Below, one piece after another: positions 8,210 to 13,125 of a DNA stretch of 16,765 nt. A program made the translations under genes and the position numbers. This DNA comes from Nitrospirota bacterium (GTDB lineage Bacteria; JACPQY01): positions 1-16,765 of the forward strand of contig JACPQY010000079.1 of NCBI GenBank assembly GCA_016190245.1. Direction: 5' to 3'. Every line of letters starts with the position of its first letter. Position 1 is the stretch's first letter. The notes beneath the pieces are model-generated. The model saw nothing but the letters and a program-made list of their open reading frames with translations, was not told the origin of the DNA and made no database searches.

Positions 8210-8276
8210 CGCTCATGTCCACGAATGGAATATTGTAGACGGTGCAGGATGTTAGGCAAGTAGGAGCCCGCCGGTC

Positions 8277-8324
8277 CTCGAACCCATGAAATCTTTTCAG
8301 AGTGATTGAAAGGGTGGGTTCGAG
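8277..8324. repeat. 10-bp inverted repeat in the divergent control region
   Basis: CTCGAACCCA at 8277-8286 and TGGGTTCGAG at 8315-8324 are perfect reverse complements separated by 28 bp (half-site centres 38 bp apart). They lie between the two outward-facing promoter-like elements, where an enhancer-binding activator of sigma-54 would be expected. The right arm resembles a tRNA T-loop, but no tRNA fold forms around it. Confidence 0.5.
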
Positions 8325-8351
8325 TCCTTTCGAAATCCTGCAAGACTTGCG

Positions 8352-8376
8352 CGCTCGTGGAAGGTTTTGCCGAGCG
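8352..8376. repeat. 6-bp inverted repeat in the divergent control region
   Basis: CGCTCG (8352-8357) and CGAGCG (8371-8376) flank 13 bp. A further CTTTCG (8327-8332)/CGAAAG (8375-8380) pair overlaps it. These short dyads could be extra regulator sites in the 389-bp gene-free stretch 8131-8519, which shows no supported gene on either strand; they could also be chance at this length. Confidence 0.3.
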
Positions 8377-8447
8377 AAAGAATCCAGGAGACGAGCCGGG
8401 CGCAACACCTTGAAATGAACGCAAATATCTAGGCCGCGGTGGGGTTC

Positions 8448-8464
8448 GTGGCACATTTCTTGTT
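8448..8464 (+). promoter_or_regulatory. sigma-54-like (-24/-12) promoter element facing the small ORF
   Basis: GTGGCACATTTCTTGTT: a perfect -24 TGGCAC box, 10 bp from its GG to the -12 G, and TTGT in place of TTGC. Transcription would begin near 8474, about 46 nt before ATG 8520. It is identical to the element at 8193-8209 in mirror image and lies at nearly the same distance from its start codon. A sigma-70 alternative exists here: TTGACA at 8464-8469 with a poor -10 (TAGCCT, 17 bp on). Confidence 0.45.
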
Positions 8465-8519
8465 TGACACCAATGCGAGCGGATGTTAGCCTTCCGTAAC
8501 CAGAAAGGAGCAAGTGAGT

Positions 8520-8603
8520 ATGTTTGACGTTAGAGCGTGGTGGCCTGCCCCGCGGCGGAAGCCGCGCACACCGGCCAAGCCTGCCCAGGATTCGGGCAAG
8601 TAG
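8520..8603 (+). CDS. small ORF encoding a 27-aa basic, proline-rich peptide
   Basis: ATG 8520 to TAG 8601. AGGAG at 8506-8510 lies nine bases upstream, one of the better ribosome-binding sites in the window. The peptide begins MFDVRAWWPAPRRKPR and ends QDSGK; it has seven Lys/Arg against two Asp, five Pro and two adjacent Trp (TGG TGG). There is no signal peptide or Cys. Inside the ORF, CGCGGC-GGAA-GCCGCG (8551-8566) forms a strong hairpin with a GNRA-type loop. It may be a leader peptide whose translation controls the downstream acyltransferase, a small functional protein, or a precursor peptide for the divergent radical SAM enzymes. I do not recognise a family. The ribosome-binding site and the promoter-like element argue that it is translated. 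Confidence 0.5.
   Translation: MFDVRAWWPAPRRKPRTPAKPAQDSGK
8551..8566 (+). other. stable hairpin with GGAA tetraloop inside the small ORF
   Basis: A six-bp all-GC stem, CGCGGC (8551-8556) with GCCGCG (8561-8566), closes a GGAA loop, a GNRA-class tetraloop. It begins right after the tandem Trp codons, so ribosome stalling there would change its folding. GGCC at 8542-8545 could pair with GGCC at 8572-8575 around it. Confidence 0.45.
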
Positions 8604-8668
8604 CCGTTCGCGTTCCTCCAGATCAGCACTCGATCGTAGCCGCGCCGGGTCGTAGACCTTGGGACTGG

Positions 8669-8700
8669 GTGACTCGGGTGGCCAGTCACGCCATTGTGAC
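8669..8700 (+). promoter_or_regulatory. two mutually exclusive hairpins before the acyltransferase
   Basis: GTGACT (8669-8674) can pair with AGTCAC (8684-8689), or GTCAC (8685-8689) can pair with GTGAC (8696-8700). The middle segment belongs to both stems, the arrangement seen in attenuators. There is no U-run after either stem, so an effect on translation or Rho access would be likelier than intrinsic termination. Stems of 5-6 bp are short and could be chance. Confidence 0.3.
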
Positions 8701-8734
8701 GAGAGGTGGATCGTCCGCGATGGCGGGTGGCTGA

Positions 8735-9340
8735 ATGAAACGAAGACGTCTCCGCGGGGTACGGGTGCATCCGCTGGCCCTGGTCGAGTCCGGCACCATC
8801 GGCAGGGGAACTCGGGTTTGGGCCTTCGCTCACGTGATGCCGGGGGCGAGGATCGGCTCGCGGTGCAACATCGGCGAGCACTGCTTCATCGAAAGCGGCG
8901 CGGTTGTTGGGGACGATGTCACGGTGAAAAACGGCGTGGCGCTGTGGGATGGGGTGACGGTCGCGGATGGCGCGTTCCTTGGGCCGTATGCGGTGTTTAC
9001 GAACGACGCGAGGCCGCGTTCCGATCCACGCTACAAGACGCCGCGGGAGAAGTTCCTGCCGACGCGGGTGGGGCGAGGGGCGACGGTAGGGGCCAATGCG
9101 ACCGTGGTGTGCGGAATGCGGATCGGCGAGTGGGCCTTCGTGGGTGCGGGTGCCGTGGTAACAAGAGACGTTCCGCCGCATGCGATCGTGGTCGGAAACC
9201 CGGCCCGGCGCATCGGGTTTGTGTGTCGCTGCACGCGCCCGATCCGGACGCGCCGGGCGTGCGCGTGCGGGGCGCTCTACCGGATCCAGGGCGGCAAAGT
9301 CGAAACGGTCAGGCCGCCGGGGGACCGGGCGCGCCGCTGA
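8735..9340 (+). CDS. left-handed beta-helix N-acyltransferase, WlbB/WbpD-like
   Basis: 201 aa from ATG 8735. An in-frame TGA immediately precedes it, so no earlier start is possible. Hexapeptide-repeat signatures run from residue 12 to 160: HPLALVESGTIGRGTRVWAFAHV, ARIGSRCNIGEHCFIE, VTVKNGVALWDGVTV, FLGPYAVFTNDARPRS, ATVGANATVVCGMRIGEWAFVGAGAVVTRDV and VVGNPARRIG. The VFTNDxxPRS and NATVVCGxxIG segments are typical of acetyltransferases acting on 3-amino-2,3-dideoxy sugar nucleotides (WlbB, WbpD, FdtC group), which supply N-acylated sugars for polysaccharide or glycoprotein. The C-terminus has CRC (164-166) and CAC (176-178), a compact possible zinc site. No other nucleotide-sugar gene is nearby. 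Exact substrate is not determinable. It ends 12 bp from the convergent CoA-transferase gene. Confidence 0.88.
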   Translation: MKRRRLRGVRVHPLALVESGTIGRGTRVWAFAHVMPGARIGSRCNIGEHCFIESGAVVGDDVTVKNGVALWDGVTVADGAFLGPYAVFTNDARPRSDPRYKTPREKFLPTRVGRGATVGANATVVCGMRIGEWAFVGAGAVVTRDVPPHAIVVGNPARRIGFVCRCTRPIRTRRACACGALYRIQGGKVETVRPPGDRARR

Positions 9341-9352
9341 GGGAACCGGCTC

Positions 9353-10528
9353 TCAGATTGCGCCGTCGCGCTTGAGGCCGGCCAGGCGCTTCTCGTCCAC
9401 CCCGACTTCTCTGAACACGGTGCCGTTGTCGGCGCCCAGCGCGGGGGCAGGGGTGTAGTTGGCGTCCACAGCGCGCGCGTCGAAGAGGAACGGGAGCCGA
9501 TTGACGAGAATGCTCATGTCCCCGTGATCCACCTTCGTCAGCATCCGCCGGTGCTGATGCTGGGGGTGCTGCAGGACCTGCTCGAAATCCAGGACCGGCT
9601 CGCAGCAGCAGTCCGCCGGGGCGAGAACCTTGAGCCACTCCTCCTGCGTGCGGGTTTCGAAGAGGGCCTCAATCTCGTGGATGACGGCGTCCCGGCGCTC
9701 TGGGGAAGGAAACTGCTCCATGATCCATTCGGGCTTTCCCATCGCCGTGCAGAAGGCCTTCCAGAACTTGGGCTCGATCGCACCGAGGGTCATATAGCGC
9801 CCGTCCTTGGTGCGATAGACGTTGCAGAAGGGGTACTTGCCGTTGAGCTCCATCGTCTGCGGGGCCGGCACCTGGCCGTCGTGCCCGAACTTGGCAAAGT
9901 GATGCGCGAGGAGGGCGAGAGAGCCTTCGGTCATGGAGACATCGATGAAGGTGCCGCGTCCCGTTCTGGCCCGCGCCTGAAGCGCGGCCAGGAAGGAGAT
10001 CGCTCCGAAGAGCGCCCCGCCCGGAACGTCGGCGATCTGGACTCCCGGGATGACGGGCCGACCGCCGGCATCGCCGATGATGCCGGTCATACCCGCCAGC
10101 GCGTTGTAGTTGGGGTCGTGTCCCGCCCTGTCCCTCAGGGGACCCGACTGCCCGTAGCCTGTTATGGCCAGGTAGATCAGGGTCGGGTTGTCGCGCGCCA
10201 AGATATCATAGCCCACTCCGAGCCTGTCCAGCACGCCCGGCCGGAAACTCTCGACGAGGCCATCGGCCGTGCGACACAGCCGGCGGAAGACATCGCGCCC
10301 CTCGGGATGCTTGAGGTTGAGTGTCACGCTCTTCTTGTTCCGGTTGAGAGCGCGGAAGAGGACGCTCACGTCGCCGACGAGCGGCGGCATGTACCGGATG
10401 TAGTCGCCGCCGTTCGGGTCCTCGACCTTGATGACCTCCGCGCCCATGAGGGCGAAGAGGAGCGTGCAATAGGGGCCTGGCAGAAGGCGCGAGAGGTCCA
10501 GTATCCTAAGCCCACTCAGCGGCAGCAA
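9353..10528 (-). CDS. class III (CaiB/BaiF family) CoA-transferase or racemase
   Basis: 391 aa from TTG 10528. The frame is open to 10624, but the family's N-terminal motif (LPLSGLRILDLSRLLPGPYCTLLFALMGAEVIKVE) begins here, and the upstream codons come from a low-complexity heptamer repeat. GTG 10582, with GGGAG nine bases upstream, is a credible alternative and would add 18 residues. Further family motifs are NRNKKSVTLNLKHPEG, VESFRPGVLDRLG, LAITGYGQSGP and GHDPNYNALAG, whose Asp (residue 138 from this start) aligns with the catalytic Asp of family III CoA-transferases. DVSMTEGSLAL and the C-terminal P..DFEQVLQHPQHQHRRM are also typical. It moves CoA between carboxylic acids or racemises 2-methylacyl-CoA. 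It follows the acyl-CoA dehydrogenase gene, so it probably activates the acid that the dehydrogenase oxidises. Confidence 0.88.
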   Translation of the reverse strand: MLPLSGLRILDLSRLLPGPYCTLLFALMGAEVIKVEDPNGGDYIRYMPPLVGDVSVLFRALNRNKKSVTLNLKHPEGRDVFRRLCRTADGLVESFRPGVLDRLGVGYDILARDNPTLIYLAITGYGQSGPLRDRAGHDPNYNALAGMTGIIGDAGGRPVIPGVQIADVPGGALFGAISFLAALQARARTGRGTFIDVSMTEGSLALLAHHFAKFGHDGQVPAPQTMELNGKYPFCNVYRTKDGRYMTLGAIEPKFWKAFCTAMGKPEWIMEQFPSPERRDAVIHEIEALFETRTQEEWLKVLAPADCCCEPVLDFEQVLQHPQHQHRRMLTKVDHGDMSILVNRLPFLFDARAVDANYTPAPALGADNGTVFREVGVDEKRLAGLKRDGAI

Positions 10529-10581
10529 TGTGGCGTCCGGTGTTTCTGTCCGGCTCCCTGGTTCCCGGGCTCCCCGGCTCA

Positions 10582-10616
10582 CGACTGCCGACTCCCGACT
10601 CCCGACGGCCGATTCA
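10582..10616. repeat. degenerate heptamer tandem repeat (CGACTCC)
   Basis: Five 7-bp units run from 10582: CGACTGC, CGACTCC, CGACTCC, CGACGGC, CGATTCA. The array ends on the stop codon of the acyl-CoA dehydrogenase gene and fills the spacer before the CoA-transferase. It reads as (V/S)GSRES-type low complexity in the extended CoA-transferase frame, which argues against the upstream starts. Confidence 0.7.
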
Positions 10617-11780
10617 TAGCCCAATCATCTTCCCGACGATCTCCTTCATGATCTCGGTGGTTCCGCCGCCGATCGTGATGAGCCGGGAATCGCGCCAGGC
10701 CCGTCCCACTCGGTATTCCTCGATGTAGCCGTAGCCGCCATGGACCTGAAGGCAGCGGTCCGCAACGCGCGTCTGGAGTTCCCCCGCGATGATCTTGGCC
10801 ATGGAGACCTCTTTGACGCAGGGGACGCCGCGGTTGAAGAGGTCGCAGATGTAGTACACGAAAGCCTGGGTGCACTCGATGTCGGAGAGCAATTCCACGA
10901 GGCGGTGGCGCTGCACCTGGAACTTGCCGATCGGGCGCCCGAAGGCCTGGCGCTCGGTGGCGTACTTGTAGGTCTGCTCCCACGTGAGCCGCCCGCCCGC
11001 GACGGCCGTGACGGCGGCGATGAGCCGCTCGCCCTGGAACCCTTCCATGATGTAGTAGAACCCGTGACCCTCCTCGCCCAGGAGGCTGCGGGCCGGCACC
11101 TTGCAGTTGTCGAAGAACAGCTCGGCCGTGTCGGAGGCGTGCATGCCCACCTTTCGCAGGCGCTTGGTGACTTGGAAGCCTTTAGTGTCCGTTGGGAAAA
11201 GGATGAGCGAGATACCGCCGTAGCCGCTGTCGCCCGTCCGCACGGCAAGGGTGATGAAGTCCGCCCGCGCGCCGTTTGTGATGAAGGTCTTGGACCCGTT
11301 GATCACGTAGTCGCCGCCGACCCGCTTGGCCGTCGTCTTGAGGTTCGCCACGTCCGAGCCGACGAACGGTTCGGAGACGCCGATCGCGGCGATTCGTTCA
11401 CCCTTGATCGCCGGTGTCAGAAACTCTTTTTTCTGCTCCGGTGTGCCGTGGAGGTGGATCGCCGGTGTGGCCATGTCCGACTGGACCATGAGCGCCATGG
11501 CGACGCCGCCTGAACCGCAGCGCGGAAGCTCCTCCGCGTAGGCGGTCGTGTACCAGTAGTCGCCGCCGTTGCCGCCGACATCCTCGGGGAAACGCAGGCC
11601 CAGGAAACCCTGCTCGCCGGCCCGCTTGAAGACCCAGTTGGGGAAGTCCTCGGCGTCTTCCCACTCGTCCGCGTGGGGGGCAAGTTCCTGCTCCACCCAC
11701 TTGCGGAAGCTCTGGCGGAAGATGTTGTGCTCCTCCTTGAAATATCCGCTCCAGTCGCAAAACAGTTGGCCTTCCTGCAT
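10614..11780 (-). CDS. acyl-CoA dehydrogenase, LCAD/IVD-like active-site type
   Basis: 388 aa from ATG 11780, with AGGAGG five bases upstream. Complete family layout: N-terminal helical domain (FRQSFRKWVEQELAPHADEWE, GFLGLRFPEDVGGNGGDYWY), the FAD/substrate beta-domain with AAIGVSEPFVGSDVANLKTTA and YVINGSKTFITNGARADF, and the C-terminal helical domain with ERQAFGRPIGKFQ and LQVHGGYGYIEEY. The usual catalytic-Glu loop reads IGGGTTEI (370-377), with Gly where MCAD/SCAD have Glu. Glu251 in MEGFQGERLIA instead matches the helix-G catalytic base of LCAD and isovaleryl-CoA dehydrogenase, so the enzyme should be active. It makes 2-enoyl-CoA using FAD and passes electrons to ETF. Chain length or branching preference cannot be told. 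Operon with the CoA-transferase. Confidence 0.92.
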   Translation of the reverse strand: MQEGQLFCDWSGYFKEEHNIFRQSFRKWVEQELAPHADEWEDAEDFPNWVFKRAGEQGFLGLRFPEDVGGNGGDYWYTTAYAEELPRCGSGGVAMALMVQSDMATPAIHLHGTPEQKKEFLTPAIKGERIAAIGVSEPFVGSDVANLKTTAKRVGGDYVINGSKTFITNGARADFITLAVRTGDSGYGGISLILFPTDTKGFQVTKRLRKVGMHASDTAELFFDNCKVPARSLLGEEGHGFYYIMEGFQGERLIAAVTAVAGGRLTWEQTYKYATERQAFGRPIGKFQVQRHRLVELLSDIECTQAFVYYICDLFNRGVPCVKEVSMAKIIAGELQTRVADRCLQVHGGYGYIEEYRVGRAWRDSRLITIGGGTTEIMKEIVGKMIGL

Positions 11781-11790
11781 GGGGTCCTCC

Positions 11791-11805
11791 TAACGCAGTG
11801 CGTTA
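11791..11805. promoter_or_regulatory. perfect palindrome TAACGCA-G-TGCGTTA, candidate operator
   Basis: A 7-bp perfect dyad around one central base lies between the promoter and the start codon of the dehydrogenase gene, and its last base is shared with the AGGAGG ribosome-binding site. A protein bound here would block early transcription or translation. The size and position suit a TetR- or GntR-family repressor of acyl-CoA metabolism; the regulator is not in the window. Confidence 0.6.
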
Positions 11806-11824
11806 TGTTGCATCGCGCCGCGTC

Positions 11825-11852
11825 ATTATACACAGGTCGGCTGGAGGGACAA
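11825..11852 (-). promoter_or_regulatory. sigma-70-type promoter of the dehydrogenase/CoA-transferase operon
   Basis: On the - strand TTGTCC (11852-11847), a 16-bp spacer, then a perfect TATAAT (11830-11825). The start of transcription would be near 11818, about 13 bp before the palindrome and roughly 38 nt before ATG 11780. Confidence 0.6.
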
Positions 11853-11944
11853 CGGAATCCGGGTTGCGTGTGGCATCGTGTGTTGCTGCACCCGGCTCCG
11901 GCGCCACGCCCCCGCCCTTCGGCTCCGGTCCGCCCAAACCCCAT

Positions 11945-11976
11945 ACTGTACAGAGGACGGCCGTCTACTGTACAGT
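11945..11976. promoter_or_regulatory. triple palindrome: two CTGTACAG sites around GACGGCCGTC
   Basis: CTGTACAG (11946-11953), GACGGCCGTC (11956-11965) and CTGTACAG (11968-11975; ACTGTACAGT at 11967-11976) are each self-complementary. Their centres lie 11 bp apart, one helical turn each. The 30-bp block is a near-perfect palindrome itself. It sits about 95 bp upstream of the dehydrogenase -35 box and 24 bp past the stop of the upstream - strand gene. The outer sites recall SOS-box half-sites but lack the LexA spacing. An operator array for a dimeric regulator or a transcript-end hairpin without a U-run are both possible. Confidence 0.5.
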
Positions 11977-11998
11977 AACAACCGCCGAGGGTCCGGCC

Positions 11999-13123
11999 CT
12001 ACTTCTTCGAAGGTGTGGGAGCGGGCCTGTCCGCCGTGGAGGGCTTGTCCGCCTTGGCGGATTTGCCCGCCTTGGCGGGCTGGCGTTTCGGGGAAGGCTC
12101 GATCACGGGGGGAGGCACGTTACACGCCTTGGCGACTTGGGTGGCGAAGTAGTCCATGTTGAAGTAAAGAAGGGCGTAGGCTTCGGAGGTGAGGGGCTTG
12201 GGGGACTGGCCCTCGGGGACCGGACAGTCGAAATCCTTGCAACTGTTGCCTTCGACGAATTGCATGAACTGGGCGGCGAGTTCGAGGACCTGTCGGCCGG
12301 TCGTCAGTGAGATCTTGTTGTCGGTAAGGGCTGCAAGCTGACCGCTGATGGCTGACAGCTTGCCGCCGAGTTCGTCTGAGACGGCGGCATCTTTGATCCA
12401 GCCGAGTGTGAGGGACTGATTCTTGAGATCAAGGATGTACTCGACGTATTTCGCGGGGTCGAAAGGAATCGGCGGGGGAACCGGGCCGAGGCACTGTTTC
12501 ACAACAGCGTTGCTTTTCTTGTCGGGAAACTGAGCACGAAGAGCTTCATACACTGCGTCGAAATCCCTATTGATTTCATCCGTCGAGTAGTCGCCAGGTC
12601 CGCCGTCGTAGTCGACCCGCCTCTCTCCTACGAGGTCACATCGAACGATCCCCGGCAGCCCATCCGCTTGAAACCCGAATCCACTCTCCGATGACCCCGG
12701 GGCCATGCCAGGGGGATCCGAGTCGGTCTCCGACCACTCCCACTCATGTGTACCACTATGTTCTATAGAGAACCAGTCTGAGCTGGGCGAAACAGCGTCC
12801 CTGACCGACAGCGCCAACCTGAGTCGAAAGTCCCCGAGTCGTTGCCTCGCCATGGGGCCGTTGGCGAGCCTGTATGCGAATGAGAACGCAGTAGGGGCCG
12901 ACTTGGAAGCCTTCGCCCACACGGTGGGGTCAACCTTGTGGGCTGGATCGAGGATTGTCGTGAGGGTCCGTCCCGTCTCGGCATCGGGATACTCGAACAC
13001 GAACCAATCGTTGAGTGAATCGTATTCGCCCCGGACTGTTCCGACGACAACAGCTTCCGCTTGGACTGGATGAACAACCAAGGCTACGACGATGCAAACT
13101 AGGCCCAGACTACGATGGCACAT
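11999..13123 (-). CDS. secreted protein of unknown function with Pro/Ala/Lys-rich tail
   Basis: 374 aa from ATG 13123, two bases after the stop of the large upstream gene, with AAGGAG eight bases before the start; an ATG seven codons earlier (13144) overlaps that gene and is less likely. Residues 2-24 form a signal peptide (LGLVCIVVALVVHPVQAEA) with no lipobox. The mature part starts VVVGTVRGEYDSLNDWFVFEY and is beta-like to about residue 190, then helical (DEINRDFDAVYEALRAQF, TTGRQVLELAAQFMQFVEG) with a CKDFDC pair. The last ~35 residues are Pro, Ala and Lys repeats (KAGKSAKADKPS). I recognise no domain. Tight coupling to the large surface protein suggests they act together, for example as a periplasmic partner. 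Confidence 0.82.
   Translation of the reverse strand: MCHRSLGLVCIVVALVVHPVQAEAVVVGTVRGEYDSLNDWFVFEYPDAETGRTLTTILDPAHKVDPTVWAKASKSAPTAFSFAYRLANGPMARQRLGDFRLRLALSVRDAVSPSSDWFSIEHSGTHEWEWSETDSDPPGMAPGSSESGFGFQADGLPGIVRCDLVGERRVDYDGGPGDYSTDEINRDFDAVYEALRAQFPDKKSNAVVKQCLGPVPPPIPFDPAKYVEYILDLKNQSLTLGWIKDAAVSDELGGKLSAISGQLAALTDNKISLTTGRQVLELAAQFMQFVEGNSCKDFDCPVPEGQSPKPLTSEAYALLYFNMDYFATQVAKACNVPPPVIEPSPKRQPAKAGKSAKADKPSTADRPAPTPSKK
12048..12080. repeat. two adjacent perfect inverted repeats in the tail-coding region
   Basis: TCCGCC-TT-GGCGGA (12048-12061) and GCCCGCC-TT-GGCGGGC (12065-12080) are two perfect dyads with the same TT centre, 3 bp apart, in the part coding for the Ala/Lys-rich tail. They may be products of short tandem duplication or a small REP-like element taken into the gene. 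Confidence 0.5.
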
Positions 13124-13125
13124 GC

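Noticed and set aside
5776-8238. An 820-codon open frame on the + strand, antisense to two radical SAM genes
   Set aside because: It spans the ends of two well-supported genes, its translation is His/Asp/Val/Glu-rich with no domain, and such antisense frames are common in GC-rich DNA.
8251-8257. GTTAGGC, resembling the core site of an integron attC
   Set aside because: No matching GCCTAAC-type partner at proper distance and orientation, and no integrase or cassette structure.
8312-8330. tRNA-like T-loop GGTTCGAGTCC
   Set aside because: The flanking bases cannot form the T-stem and no acceptor, D or anticodon arms are found; it is better explained as one arm of an inverted repeat.
8193-8464. 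A MITE-like element bounded by 17-bp terminal inverted repeats
   Set aside because: No target-site duplication is visible at the outer edges, and the arms read well as promoter elements at matching distances from both genes; not fully excluded.
8127-8513. A 128-codon - strand frame crossing the divergent control region
   Set aside because: No family signature or ribosome-binding site, it overlaps both promoter-like elements, and a better start for the real gene exists at 8130.
8131-8519. Cobalamin riboswitch before the B12-enzyme operon
   Set aside because: I looked for the conserved B12-box region (GCCACTG) in the leader on the - strand and did not see it; the predicted leader of about 50 nt is also too short.
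8537-8734. A 65-codon + strand frame ending TGA directly before the acyltransferase ATG
   Set aside because: It starts at a GTG without a ribosome-binding site, overlaps the better-supported 27-codon ORF, and the translation shows no recognisable features; the abutting stop may be chance.
11871-11886. A further sigma-54-like site, TGGCAT...TTGC, on the + strand
   Set aside because: The spacing is one base too long, the -24 box is imperfect and no + strand gene lies downstream.
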